Part shown: piece by piece, positions 9,938 through 19,924 of the stretch
Layout of the letters: each line of letters opens with the position of its first letter
Position numbering within the stretch: position 1 is the stretch's first letter
Assembly: GCA_030220185.1 (NCBI GenBank)
Contig: JASPKZ010004202.1
Span: forward strand, 310,001-374,000
Length of the DNA stretch: 64,000 nucleotides
Direction: 5' to 3'
Origin: Diploptera punctata
Lineage: Eukaryota > Arthropoda > Insecta > Blattodea > Blaberidae
Notes under the pieces: model-generated
Told to the model about the DNA's origin: nothing
What the model saw: the letters and a program-made list of their open reading frames with translations, nothing else
Databases searched by the model: none
Translations under genes and position numbers: made by a program

Positions 9938-10064
9938 CTGTATATCTGTATTCTGAGAGTAGCTATGGTGGTGAGTTCTCCGAGGATGTCTCCCACAGTA
10001 ACGTGCGGACCCTCCGCTATCTTATCGAAACTCAGCGGCTTCCAGTTCTTGATCACAACTGAAC
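9938..10064 (-). CDS. dve: dve/SATB-like exon, second half of ULD domain
   Basis: Internal coding exon of 127 bp. Its translation SVVIKNWKPLSFDKIAEGPH continues VTVGDILGELTTIATLRIQI-Y. This aligns with the end of the SATB1/SATB2 ubiquitin-like oligomerisation domain (KW.P, then a T/V-A/G-D-M/I-L motif and VVTLKIQL) and with insect Defective proventriculus, a homeodomain transcription factor. Splice signals: acceptor TTTTGTTTTGTAAG before GTTCAG, and donor ACAG/GTGAGT at 9937-9932. It begins with the last two bases of a codon, exactly compatible with the phase-1 end of the exon at 11907-12104. The next exon (CUT-like and homeodomain parts) is not in the window. An alternative acceptor 6 bp downstream (TTCAG) would drop two residues; the first acceptor keeps the family's length. 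Confidence 0.85.
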
Positions 10065-10104
10065 CTTACAAAACAAAACAAAAATAACAGTTTATTATTA
10101 TAAA

Positions 10105-10583
10105 TAAATAATAGTTTTAAAAAACTAAAACAACACGCTTTATTAGAAAACTGAACTAAAAATGAAAAATAATTTTAATTTCCAACACGCTTGGGATAAA
10201 ATTAAAGTGGTTAAGAAAAAAAAAATCATCCCCAACACATCTAGAATAAAACTAGAGTTATCAACAAAAAAAATAATTTTACCATCAAAAGCGTGCGGTG
10301 CTCTATATCAATTAATATATTTGATAATAACCAGATATTGGTAAAAGTAAAGTCTCTAAGAAGAAAACGTAAAAATAATAAAAAGCACCCCACGCTTTTG
10401 ATGGTATTTTTTTGTTGTTGTAGATAACTCTAGTTTTATTCTAGATGTGTTGGAGATGATTTTTTTGTTGACCACTTTAATTTTATCCCAAGCGTGTTGG
10501 AAATTAAAATTATTTTTCATTTTTTAGTTCGGTTTTCTAATAAAGCGTGTTGTTTTTAGTTTTTTAAACTATTATTTATTTTT
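10105..10583. repeat. PAL-2, near-perfect 480-bp palindrome
   Basis: Arms of about 200 bp. The left arm contains AACACGCTTTATTAGAAAAC, TTTCCAACACGCTTGGGAT, CAACACATCTAGAATAAAAC and ACCATCAAAAGCGTGNGGTG; the right arm holds the complements in reverse order. The loop is about 90 bp around ATATTGGTAAAAGTAAAGTC. As RNA or single-stranded DNA it would form one giant hairpin. Related copies: 19925-20290 and 42205-42960 (one arm). Confidence 0.9.
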
Positions 10584-10599
10584 TTAGTTTGGTTTTCTA

Positions 10600-10865
10600 A
10601 AAATGTAAATATATTTAAATTCGATACTATTGGCGTATAAGCTAAAGTAATACTCTTCTAAAAAAATCCACCGGGCCAGATTTGATGTCCTGATGATCCT
10701 GGCCGGGATCTTACAAAAAAATGTTATGAAATTATTGTATTGTCATTGGTCCTTTGCAACTATATGAAGTTTCAAGACGATCCAATGTTTTTAAGTGGGT
10801 GAAAATCATGTTGAAAGATTCCGTTACATAGATAGATACAGGTCAAGCTAATATAAAGCGTGTAA
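10600..10865 (-). mobile_element. HEL-type repeat, reverse copy next to PAL-2
   Basis: The complement of 10600-10667 matches 19820-19890, and 10700-10865 matches one unit of the array at 18830-19695 (GTAACGGAATCTTTCAACG-type block, TTTTACACGCTTTATATTAG end). The order PAL-2 plus HEL here is the mirror image of HEL plus PAL-2 at 18830-20290, so they are probably one composite element. Confidence 0.75.
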
Positions 10866-11037
10866 AACACACATTTTTAAAGATCAATGTTATTATAGTC
10901 ATTAAATTAACGGAGGGGAATATTTCATTAATTTTTTATAAATCTAACGCGGAAACCGTCACACTTGCATGCCGAACCCTACCTTCATATTCCTTCCAGA
11001 GATGAGTTGTGTGATGTACCGAGGCCGTGTACAAAAA

Positions 11038-11592
11038 TTACACTGGTCAACACGATTTTTGTCTCATGAGTAACAGTAGTTGTACTTAATGCAGTTTTTT
11101 TATCGCCTTTTCAAATATGTATTCGGAATTTTTTCATCACCCACAGTTTTTTTATTTCAATTTCAATTAATGGATTTAAATAATTATTTTTTAATAAACG
11201 TTTTTTCGTTCATTTGTCCATTGTAAAATAAAACCAAATGAGCTAACTCAGGAGATTTCAGCTATGGAAAAGAGATATCAAGGCAAATGGAATCCTAATA
11301 TGCTGGCCGATTATTGTTGGACCATCAAGAGGGATGCTCCACAGGCGAAATATAGCAGAAAATCGTAATTTCTTATTTTCTAGGTGAGTCCGAATGTTCG
11401 AATATTGTGTAGTTTTACGAATGTAGAAAATATTAAAGTGTTTGAAATTATAAATGCCTGTCTCTCGGAAACCTTGCGTGATGGAGAAAAACCAATATCA
11501 TATTTGAATTTAGGACAAAAAATACTGTCAGAATCACATATTTTTCTTTCTGAGACAAAAAAAAAGTTTCTTTATTGTTGGTCAGTGTTATG
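11038..11592 (+). mobile_element. TIR-M element in the dve-like intron
   Basis: Starts ACACTGGTCAACACG and ends GGTCAGTGTTA. Contains the remnant frames MEKRYQGKWNPNMLADYCWT (11264 on, stop after YSRKS) and VENIKVFEIINACLSETLRD (from about 11420). Same 5'-3' layout as the other TIR-M copies. Confidence 0.85.
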
Positions 11593-11906
11593 TGGGTGAT
11601 GCAGAACCTACTCTAACTGGCTCACTCTATTCAACACCATGTGCTAACAAGATATTTATTTAAAAAGTTTCCGGGAACAATTGAAAGATGAGAACCTGAG
11701 CTTACGGGAGACGAAGATGGCGTAGCCTAGACAGTTTGGATCTTGAATACCGACCTAAATTAATTAGTTAGTTAGTTAGATAAGAAAACTTGAGATTGAA
11801 AAATAGCGTCAATAAAAACAGTATCATAGTCTGTACTTGTTTATGTTGTCAGTGATAGCAACCAATTGATCATAAGTCTGAAGCTGGTGTTACATTACAA
11901 ACTGAC

Positions 11907-12104
11907 CTTTCGCCGCTGAAGCGCTGTCCCTCGGATACCCCAGCCTGTGCAGTGCAACATGGACAAGCTCCTGGAAGGCAGTGTTTACTGGAATGATGAC
12001 GAAACTGTCTGTCTCCACGATTGGCTTCTTCTTCCAGGTTTGCATTCTAGGCTCGTCCACGCTTGAGACGGCCTCCACTATGCAGTGTACTGGCAGCGAC
12101 TTTC
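11907..12104 (-). CDS. dve: dve/SATB-like exon, first half of ULD domain
   Basis: A 198-bp internal exon: 2 bases, 65 codons, 1 base. Translation starts KSLPVHCIVEAVSSVDEPRM and includes TDSFVIIPVNTAFQELVHVA, then LHRLGYPRDSASAAK. SATB proteins have the same framework (LPVFCVVEH; FVLVR..MLFNQLIEMAL; LGYS.S.A.QAKG). Splice sites: acceptor GTTATTGTTGTAG/GA at 12105, donor GAAAG/GTCAGT at 11906. The phase matches the exon at 9938-10064, giving AK-G-SVVIKNW across the junction. GC content and codon use differ sharply from the surrounding repeats. The ULD mediates tetramerisation of these nuclear factors. Upstream exons are outside the window or unrecognised. Confidence 0.87.
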
Positions 12105-12244
12105 CTACAACAATAACAAATTTCATTTCATATTCTAGGTCAGGCCTGTCAGTAACAGCTATAAGACGCCTATGCCTTCTCGAGGTGATGTATTAATTAC
12201 TCGGGAGTGGATTTCTAGATTCTAAAAGTTAATATTGCAACAAA

Positions 12245-13502
12245 CAGGGTGAATCATAAATATGGCTATACGTTTGATCGCGTTGTGTGATGAAAATATT
12301 ACCATTACAGGAAATATGAAATTACCGTTGGAAAGACAATTATTCAAATTACAACAATGGAATAAAACAAAACAGTGTAGGACTTACGTCATTAGTCAAA
12401 ATGGCGTTGAATATGCAACAGCAAATTACAATTGCTGCATGGACAATAACGTATGCTAATGATCGTTGCAGGCCGCAAGACGGACAAGACGTGGAGTTCA
12501 AACGTCACTGTAACAAAGCAGAGCCGTCGACTGTGGGGAAGTGGAGAAAATAACTGCTAGAAACGGGAAGGATGCAGAAAATTAAACCTCCTGGAAGGCC
12601 TCGCATTAGCACGGATGCAGAAGCAACGAAGAGAATTGTGAAGGCGTTCAAAGCTAGCTCACAAAAATCAACCCGCCAAGCTGCACGTGAGCAGTGATTT
12701 GTTTTGTTTTGTTCTACTGTTGTATTTCGAAGGATTCCCTTTCCAATGACTATTTAACTCATGCCCCAAATGGGAGTCAATGACCAATCACGTTTCAATG
12801 ATTTCTGTATTACAACCAATCAGAGACGTGTTTCACGAAATAATTATCAACGTTAGGATTATCATATATTAAGCAAAGCTCCTCCTTTTTAATATTCTGA
12901 ACAGGTCTGACCGTTATTTTGCAGTGACTGAGCCTATAACAAATACGGCTACCAGATTGTATATAATAGTGCTTACATGTCAACATTTGTAGCAATTGAT
13001 TATACCACCAAAAAAAGAAACCACTGTTTGCACTTTCTTAAATGTATACGACATCAAAAATGAATTAATATACAGATTGATGTGTTTCATTTTTTCTCCA
13101 CTAGAGAGCATTCTTACAATATTGCGTTCCTTTGGCAATAAATAGTATGATCTGGTTGCAGTGATAAACAAAAGAAGCAGTAGAAGCGTAGGCTACCTAT
13201 CGTTTCTCATTAGTTTTCAAACATCACCGTTTACTTTAAATATAAAAATATTTTTAAATAACTGTAGTTAAATAATGATTTGTGAGTAAACAGCTTTATT
13301 TTATTCGTTAAATAGTCCTAACAAATGCCACTCTTGATTTCCAAATTCTCTAGATAAATTCACTCCTCACTTCGTGAGTCGTGAATTTATCGATAATTTG
13401 GAAATCACTCGTGGCATTACTTATGATAACATATTTTCTTTAATGATAATATTTTCGTCAAAAAATGCGATCAAACGTAAAGATATATTCTGAATCACTC
13501 TG
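12245..13502 (+). mobile_element. Degenerate mariner-like element with about 70-bp TIRs
   Basis: The left end CAGGGTGAATCATAAATATG and the complement of the right end CAGAGTGATTCAGAATATAT both continue into TACGTTTGATCGC and ATGAAAATATTACCATTA-like sequence. The remaining frame 12403-12700 reads QQQITIAAWTITYANDRCRP, VGKWRK-stop-LLETGRM, PPGRPRISTDAEATKRIVKA, SSQKSTRQAAREQ. This is the helix-turn-helix N-terminus of a Tc1/mariner-type transposase, with the GRPR hinge and no catalytic domain left. HPE (12745-13432) occupies the interior. No TA duplication is clear at the ends. Confidence 0.72.
12745..13432 (-). mobile_element. HPE element inside the mariner-like element
   Basis: Starts GACTATTTAACTCATGCCCC and ends GGCATTACTTATGATAA. 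The right end carries the family hairpin (13325-13425): GCCACTCTTGATTTCCAAAT... pairing with ATTTGGAAATCACTCGTGGC around the loop CTTCGTGAG. Twin CCAAT boxes (TGACCAATCACG and ACAACCAATCAG) lie at the other end. Small frames inside are not shared by other copies and are not called. Confidence 0.85.
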
Positions 13503-13514
13503 TAGTATAGTAAC

Positions 13515-13820
13515 TAATTAACTCACTGGCTCTATCGAACCCGTAGGTTCATGGCCGCACGGACATAATCACTCCATACATCCCTATCCTGGGCTAATGT
13601 TTTCCAATCACCCCTGTATAATCTACCTCCCTCAAATCATATTCTCCCACCTCATTATTGGTCTACCAACTGGGCGTTTTCCCTCTGGTTTCCCTACACG
13701 AAGCTTTGATGCGCCTCTTTCATCCCCTATACGTGCAACATGTCCTGCCCATCGCAGTCTACGACACTTAACTGTTCTATTATATCTGGCTTCCTATAAA
13801 GACCTACATATCATGTAGCT
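13515..13820 (-). mobile_element. LINE-alpha 3' fragment
   Basis: The complement reads YRKPDIIEQLSVVDCDGQD-like sequence, then GKPEGKRPVGRPI and REVDYTGVIGKH, and ends at GGTTCGATAGAGCCAGTGAG TTAATTAG. The CCCGTAGGTTCATGGCCGC block at 13540 is the conserved 3' end. Confidence 0.75.
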
Positions 13821-13867
13821 CAGTATTTGAAAACATAAAATTATTTACGTTATTAAGGTATCTAGTC

Positions 13868-13869
<2 letters not shown>

Positions 13870-13911
<42 letters not shown>

Positions 13912-13968
13912 TATTTATTCTGGCAGAGTTAAGGCCATAAGGCCCTCTCTTCCACTCAACCAGTCTAA
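13870..13968 (-). mobile_element. (TAA)n plus LINE-delta 3' end stub
   Basis: (AAT)n at 13870-13908 is followed by CTTTATTTATTCTGGCAGAG and TTAAGGCCATAAGGCCCTCT, then CTTCCACTCAACCAG. On the minus strand this is the LINE-delta 3' UTR with GGCCTTATGGCC, AATAAA and an (ATT)n tail. Confidence 0.7.
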
Positions 13969-13969
13969 T

Positions 13970-14513
13970 AACACCGGTCAACATGGTTTTTGTCTCATAG
14001 TTGTACTTAATGCAGTTTTTTTATCGTGTTTTCAAATATGTATTCAGAATTTCTCCATCAGCCACAGTTTTTTTTATTTTAATTTCAATTAATGGATTTA
14101 AATAATTATTTTTAATAAACGTTTTTCCGTCCACTTGTCCATTGTAAAATAAAACCAAATGAGCTAACTCAGGAGATTTCAGCTATGGAAACGAGATATC
14201 AAGTCAAATGAAATCCTAATATGCTGGCAGATTATTGTTATACCATCAAGAGGGATGCTCCACAGGCGAAATATAGCAGAAAATCGTCATTTCTTACTTT
14301 CTAGGTGAGTACGAATGTTCGAATATTGTGTAGTTACGAATGTAGAAAATATTAAAGTGTTTGAAATTATAAATGCCTGTCTCTCGGAAACCTTGCGTGA
14401 TGGAGAAAAACCGATATCATATTTGAATTCAGGAGAACAAATACTATCTGAATCACATATTTTTCTTTCTGAGACAAAAAAAAAAGCTTCTTTTTTGTTG
14501 CTCAGTGTTATAT
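13970..14513 (+). mobile_element. TIR-M element
   Basis: Ends AACACCGGTCAACATG and TTGCTCAGTGTTA. The second frame (from 14315) opens FEYCVVTNVENIKVFEIINA and is intact to the T-rich right end. The MEK...LADYC frame is diverged here (METRYQVK). Inserted right next to the LINE-delta stub. Confidence 0.85.
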
Positions 14514-14589
14514 ACCTAAAAATTATATACCTAAAATGAATATATTTTTATATTATAATTCCAAATAGTAACACCTCAACAGAGTTTAT

Positions 14590-14815
14590 AATGAGTCCTA
14601 ACAATAATGATGTAGCTCTCTCTTATGAAGTTTTCTCCGTTCACCTGTCAGTTCATCTCTTTTAATCCCAAACATTTTCCTAAGAACTTTGTTCTCAAAT
14701 ACTCGTAATCTCCTTTCCTCCCTTAAAGTAAGAGTCCATGTTTCGCATCCATATAATATACCTGCGAGAATAACAGTTTTATATATTTTCAGTTTCAGTA
14801 CTTGGGACACGAGTG
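14590..14815 (-). mobile_element. LINE-alpha ORF2 fragment
   Basis: A 70-codon minus frame reads SQVLKLKIYKTVILAGILYG, CETWTLTLREERRLRVFENK, VLRKMFGIKRDELTGERRKL. Possibly part of the same original copy as 13515-13820, now separated by TIR-M and LINE-delta. Confidence 0.8.
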
Positions 14816-15364
14816 CCTGTAAAACATAATCTACAGTGGTAAAATTAATTTAATAAATCTTTATATTAATTCAATCAATTGATATTTTTATAATATAACT
14901 TACAAAAAACATTTCTCAATACTTTGTGTGGGATCTAAAACTGCAGCCACTGATTCTCCGGCCCTGACGTTTTCACGACAGTGTTGCCGATATGGATATT
15001 CTGTGGGAGTGGCCGCTTTATGTATGCGGTTAGCAGACACACACCTGACAACATCTCAGCAATTACAAACCTTACTAGCGCGCTATAGCTGCGTCAAGAG
15101 CAATGATTGGTTGTGGCAGACATCTACTTCCACTACAACCATATCCTTATTGGCAGTAGAGGGCGAATTCTCCCTTTACCCCTCGTATAACCTAAACTTC
15201 AGAGCCGGAGATATGGGGGCTCGGGTATATCAATATTACATTTATATTACGTATTTTATTGTTTAAGTTAAAAATAAAGATGCCTGTGTGTATGTGTACA
15301 TAAACTACTGAGAATATCGCATGTAGCAACTTGCTTAAAAACGTTTAACGGAAAATATATATAA
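14816..15364. other. Unassigned, GC-richer island 14928-15266
   Basis: 14935-15225 is clearly less AT-rich than its surroundings, contains a CAATGATTGGTTGTGG box, and has an open plus frame of 112 codons that matches nothing I know. It could be an exon, a promoter island or an unrecognised repeat; no splice-supported frame was found. Confidence 0.3.
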
Positions 15365-15525
15365 AACTTTTTCTACCAGTTATATTATATGGATGCGAAA
15401 CATGGATTCTTACTTTAAGGGAAGAAAGGAGATTACGAATACTAGAGAATAAATGCCTTATGAATTTTTTTAGACCAAAGAGAAATGAACAGAGAGATGA
15501 GTGGAAAAGAAGTATGCATTATTTT
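15365..15525 (+). mobile_element. LINE-alpha ORF2 fragment
   Basis: LPVILYGCETWILTLREERR, then LRILENKCLMNFFRPKRNEQ; both ends are truncated. Confidence 0.75.
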
Positions 15526-15899
15526 TATAGGGACGTCCTTTTTAAGGAAATGTTTTTTTGTAATGTGATCGAAATTTGCAAATGACGTAAATCAGGGCGG
15601 AGCGATAGGATTTAGAATCGCGTGTGAGAACATGGCTTAGTTCTCCTGGACATGGCTTACAATAATCTTGTTAAGCTAAGAACAAGACGATGCAGCTGAC
15701 CTTTATCACCTATTTATCCCGTCACCACCAACTGTCACCTCCTTCCAAACTTCCTTGTCACTACCCTCCTACGTTCTCGAGAAAAATTTAACAAGGTATA
15801 TACTACTCTTTTTGTGCTTAATGGGTTTCTAGAGAGCCAAATAATTTGTTTGTGGGGTCAACACTTTTGGGAGGCATTAAGGGAGTCCTGAAATGAGAT
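15526..15899. other. No gene seen
   Basis: No coding frame, no repeat shared with the rest of the window. Confidence 0.5.
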
Positions 15900-16615
15900 T
15901 TGTCATAAGTAATGCCACGATTAATTTCCAATTTATCTAGAGAATTTGGAAATCAAGAGTGGCATTTGTTAGGACTATTTAACGAATAAAATTAAGCTGT
16001 TTACTCACAAATCATTATTTAACTATAGTTGTTTTAAAATATTTATATATTTAATGTAAACGGCCATGTTTGAAAACAAATGAGAAACGTTTGGTACGCT
16101 TCATTTACTAATTTTGTTCATCACTGCAACCAGATCATATTATTTATTGCCAAAGGATCGCAATGTTGTAAGAATGCACCCTAGTGGAGAAATTTATAAC
16201 CAACATTGTAGGTATTAATTAATTTCTGATGTCCTATGATGTAAACATGTCAATTACATTTTTCTGCAACGTCATTCCCTGGAAAATAATTCGTTTAAGA
16301 AAGTGCAAAGTGTTTTTTTTTGGTGGTGATATAATCAATTGTTACAACTATTTTTATATTATCTCCCGCATGCGCTATCTGCTGACATTCATGCACTATA
16401 TATACAATCTGGTTGCCGTGTTTCTTAGAGAGTCAGTCACTGCAAAATAATGCTATGACCTATTCAGAATGTTAAAAAGGAGGTGCTTTCTTTAATATGA
16501 TATGCTTCGGTTGATAAATTCTAGGCGAAACACAACAGTGATTGGTTGTAAATAAAAAATCATTGAAATGTGATTGGTCATTGACTCCCATTTGAGTTAA
16601 ATAGTCAATATAATT
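15900..16615 (+). mobile_element. HPE element
   Basis: Opposite orientation to the copy at 12745. Begins TCATAAGTAATGCCACGA and ends GAGTTAAATAGTC. The terminal hairpin is shortened (TTTCCAATTTATCTAGAG), losing the CTCAC/GTGAG stem. The interior keeps CAACCAGATCATATTATTTA, GTGGTGATATAATCAATTGT and the CCAAT boxes (GATTGGTTGTAAAT, TGATTGGTCA). Confidence 0.82.
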
Positions 16616-16689
16616 TTGTTTTCATGATTGATGGGGTCACAGAAGTCATAACAATGGTGGTTGATTAATGTTGGTCCCGCTGCCTCACA

Positions 16690-17055
16690 TGAGTTTATTA
16701 CTTACTTACTCACTGGCACTATCGAACCCGTAGGTTCTTGGCCGAGCGGACATGAGCTCTCCATACATCCCTATCCTGAGCTAATGCTTTCCAATCATTC
16801 CCTGTATAATCTACTTCCCTCAAATCATACTTAATCTTATTAGCCCACCTCATTCTTGGTCTACCAACTGGGCGTTTTCCCTCCTGATTTTCCTACAAGA
16901 AGCTTCCATGCACGTCTTTCATTCCCCATACGTGTCACTTGCCCTGCTGATCGCAGTCTACGAGACTTAACTGTTCTTATTATACCTGGCTTCCTATAAA
17001 GACCATGTAGTTCATCGTTTAGGAGTCTTCTCCATTCACCTGTCTGTACATCTTA
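16690..17055 (-). mobile_element. LINE-alpha 3' fragment
   Basis: The complement carries LHGLYRKPGIIRTVKSRRLR-like sequence, KRPVGRPRMRWANKIKYDLR, EVDYTGNDWKALAQDRDVWR, then GGTTCGATAGTGCCAGTGAG and a TAAGTAAGTAA tail at 16693-16710. Confidence 0.8.
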
Positions 17056-17184
17056 TTAGCCAAACGAATTTATTTACGTTTATTTTCTGTACAGATGTCA
17101 GCGATGGACATGTGGTTAGTATATCGCCTCCAGGCGACACACAGTAGAAACCTAGATAAATGGATGCAATTCGGTTATTTTTTC

Positions 17185-17392
17185 TAGTAGCTCTTTTATT
17201 TAGACTTGAGGTTCTTTTACGAAACCGAAAATCCTCAGACAGGAACCCACGGCTTAAAGTCCCTCCAGGAGGACTTTTTCATTGCACTTTTCTATCCTAA
17301 GAATATATCGACTCCGGCCGGGGTTGAACCCTAGACCCTCTCGCTTGGATTCAAGGACATAACCACTACACCCTAGATCCGACATTGAACGT
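17185..17392 (-). mobile_element. Diverged SINE-C copy
   Basis: Complement: tRNA-like head with GTAGTGGTTATGTCCTTGAA and GGGTTCAACCCCGGCCGGAG, then GGACTTTAAGCCGTGGGTTC and GAGGATTTTCGGTTTCG. Considerably more diverged than the copies at 25158, 48530 and 51649, so it is an older insertion or a sister subfamily. Confidence 0.65.
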
Positions 17393-17755
17393 ATGCAGTG
17401 AGTGTCAAATAGGCCTATATGCGGATAATTAGATAGGGTTACCGTATAGAAAGGAAATGGATTCGCCGCTAGAGAAATACAAGCTATCACACATTGAAGT
17501 GTCCATTGGTCTCCAGTCTGCCACTAAATTAACATCATTTAAGGGGACCGACTTGTGAATTTCAACTTTTTTATTTTCGTTTTCATCTGATTGTTTTGAA
17601 ATTTTTATCACACATATTATTTGCTTATAGAAGTGTTTCTGTGAAATTTGGTGTTTATAAGTAGAATAGTTTCAGAATTATGATTTTTTAAACTATTTTT
17701 TTAATATTTTCCAAAAAATGCTCCTTAAATAAAAAGGTTGAAAAACACATATGAA
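17393..17755. other. No gene seen
   Basis: AT-rich sequence leading into the LINE-beta copy. No independent feature. Confidence 0.45.
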
Positions 17756-18450
17756 TCATGGGGTCTCACAGTAAATTTACAAAAACAGAATATCTGGCAA
17801 TAAATAGCTATGAACGAGAAAATTTAATATTCGAAGAAGGAATCCAAATAAAGCAAGTGAAACAAACTAAATATTTGGGAATAATTATGGATAACATTGA
17901 AGGTATAGGCAAAGAGAACATAAAACATAGAATTGAATTGAGTGGCAAAATAATATCATCGTTAAATTCCATATGGTGGGATAAGCATATTTGGAAAAAC
18001 ACAAAAAAATATATTGGTAAAACATTGGTGGAATCTGTTGCAATGTACGGAAGTGAGGTATGGACAATCAATAAGTACTACAAGAATAGACTAATAGCTC
18101 TAGAAATGGATTATTTACGCAGAAGTGCCAGAAAGTCTAGATTAGAACATGTCACAAATAAGGAAATTAGAAACATAATGGAGGCAGAAGAAAGCATAAT
18201 TGAAAGAATTGAGGAGAAGGAATTAAAGTGGTTAGGACATGTTTTAAGAATGGAAGATGAGCGATGGCCGAAGCAACTATATGAATGGCATCCGAACAGA
18301 AAGAAGAAAAGAGGGAGACCAAGGTTAACATGGAAGGAAAACATGAAGACAGTAATGCAAGCAAGAGGGCTAAGCATCGAAGATGCCCAAGACTGTAGGC
18401 TTTGGAGGTTTGGCACGGGAAGACGGCAGCAGCTATAAAAACCCGAAGAT
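17756..18450 (+). mobile_element. LINE-beta ORF2 C-terminus, 226 intact codons
   Basis: Longest undamaged coding frame of any LINE in the window (17758-18438). Blocks: EYLAINSYERENLIFEEGIQ, QTKYLGIIMDNIEGIGKENI, HRIELSGKIISSLNSIWWDK, GKTLVESVAMYGSEVWTINK, LRRSARKSRLEHVTNKEIRN, ELKWLGHVLRMEDERWPKQL, KKRGRPRLTWKENMKTVMQA, WRFGTGRRQQL and stop. This is the region after the RT catalytic core (thumb and connection); YADD is not included, so the copy is 5' truncated. It ends without a (TTA)n tail, unlike 6852. Confidence 0.85.
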
Positions 18451-18829
18451 GGAGAGAGAGAGATGAAATTTAAGATTCAGCCTTCATGATTCCACTACAC
18501 ACATTTGCTGCGCGAAACAAAATTCATAAAGGGGGAGGATACTGCTTATTTTTCATTAAAAAATATATTTTTATCACTCTCATATTTTTTTCCATCTCAA
18601 TTTAAGAGAATACATGTGTCTTAGACCAGTAAGTGCATAGCAAATTTCAATTAGCATATATTGGGAAGTCTAACCACAAAATTTCACTTCGATAGCATAA
18701 AAATTGCATCTTAAGGAGCATTTTAAGTTTTGGAAAAGTAAAAAAAAATGGAAACTGAAAAAAAAACACATTAAAGTTTGAGTAGTACACGAAAATATAT
18801 TTGAAGTCTTGAAACTGGCTTCTAATTTT
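18451..18829. other. No gene seen
   Basis: AT-rich. It could be LINE-beta 3' UTR or unrelated flanking DNA; no motif to decide. Confidence 0.4.
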
Positions 18830-19695
18830 TACACGCTTTATATTAGCTTGACCTGTATCTATCTATCTATGTAACGGAATCTTTCAACGCGATTTTCACC
18901 CACTTAAAATCACCGGATCGACTTGAAACTTTGTATACTTGTAGAGGGCCCTGAAAATACAATAATTTCATATTTATTTTCTAAAATCCTGGCCATAATC
19001 ATCAGAAAATAAAAAAAAAAGTGTTTTTGTATCAATGTAACGGAATCTTTCAACGCGATTTTCACCCACTTAAAATCATTGGATCGACTTGAAACTTTGT
19101 ATACTTGTAGAGGACCCGTGACAATACAATAATTTCATATTTATTTTCTAAAATCCTGGCCATAATCATCAGATAATCAAAAAAAGTGTTTTTGTATCAA
19201 TGTAACGGAATCTTTCAACGCGATTTTCACCCACTTAAAATCATTGGATCGACTTGAAACTTTGTATACTACTAGTAGAGGACCCGTGACAATACAATAA
19301 TTTCATATTTATTTTCTAAAATCCTGGCCATAATCATCAGAAAATCAAAAAAAGTGTTTTTGTATCAATTGTAACGGAATCTTTCAACGCGATTTTCACC
19401 CACTTTGAAACATTTGATCGACTTGAAACTTTGCATACTTGTAGAGGACCCGTGACAATACAATAATTTCATATTTATTTTCTAAAAATCCTGGCCATAA
19501 TCATCAGAAAATCAAAAAAAGTGTTTTTGTATCAATGTAACGGAATCTTTCAACGTGATTTTCACCCACTTAGAAACATTGGATCGACTTGAAACTTTGT
19601 ATACGTGTAGAGGACCCGTGACAATACAATAATTTCATATTTTGTTTCTAAAATCCTGGCCAGAATCATCCGAAAATCAAAATAATGAAAACTGC
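18830..19695 (+). repeat. HEL-type tandem array, five units of about 165-170 bp
   Basis: Begins ACACGCTTTATATTAGCTTG ACCTGTATCTATC. Units start GTAACGGAATCTTTCAACGC at about 18870, 19037, 19202, 19370 and 19540. Each continues with CACCCACTTA, GATCGACTTGAAACTTTG, GACAATACAATAATTTCATA and ATCCTGGCCATAATCATCAG. Low divergence. Partial copies at 10700-10865 (reverse) and 49140-49450 (two units). Such reiterated units are common in Helitron-like elements. Confidence 0.85.
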
Positions 19696-19732
19696 TATAA
19701 TATGTTGCGAACTTGTCGAGTTTTTAGTCAAT

Positions 19733-19826
19733 CGTTGTAAGAGCTCAGTTGGTAGAGCAGTGAACTGTTAGTGATATATAATTTCAGTAATCCATACGTC
19801 ACTGGTTCAAATCCGGCTGGGAGGGT
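19733..19826 (+). tRNA. tRNA-Tyr-like sequence with intron remnant (probable pseudo-tRNA or SINE head)
   Basis: A box GAGCTCAGTTGGTAGAGC, anticodon arm GTGAACTGTTAG, then a 16-20 nt intron-like piece (TGATATATAATTTCAG), AATCCATA, and B box GTCACTGGTTCAAATCCGGC. Intron position and arms match eukaryotic tRNA-Tyr, which normally has its intron just 3' of the anticodon. The GTA anticodon is degenerate (GTT) and the acceptor stem pairs poorly, so it is probably not functional. It sits between the HEL array and PAL-2. Confidence 0.6.
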
Positions 19827-19924
19827 TTTTTATACAAGAGTGTTACTTTTAGCTCATACTACAATAGTATCGAATTTAAATATATTTACATTTTTATCTT
19901 ATTCTGTAAAATATTAAAACTAAA

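Larger units (their letters stand above)
10065..11906 (-). other. Intron of the dve-like gene (1842 bp, phase 1)
   Basis: Bounded by donor GAAAG/GTCAGT and acceptor TTTTGTAAG/GT on the minus strand. It is filled by PAL-2 (10105-10583), a HEL fragment (10600-10865) and TIR-M (11038-11592). It splits the ULD coding sequence at an AK/G junction. Confidence 0.8.

Noticed and set aside
17808..18416. Minus-strand frames of 60-101 codons opposite the LINE-beta ORF
   Set aside because: Shadows of the plus-strand ORF, which carries all recognised motifs.
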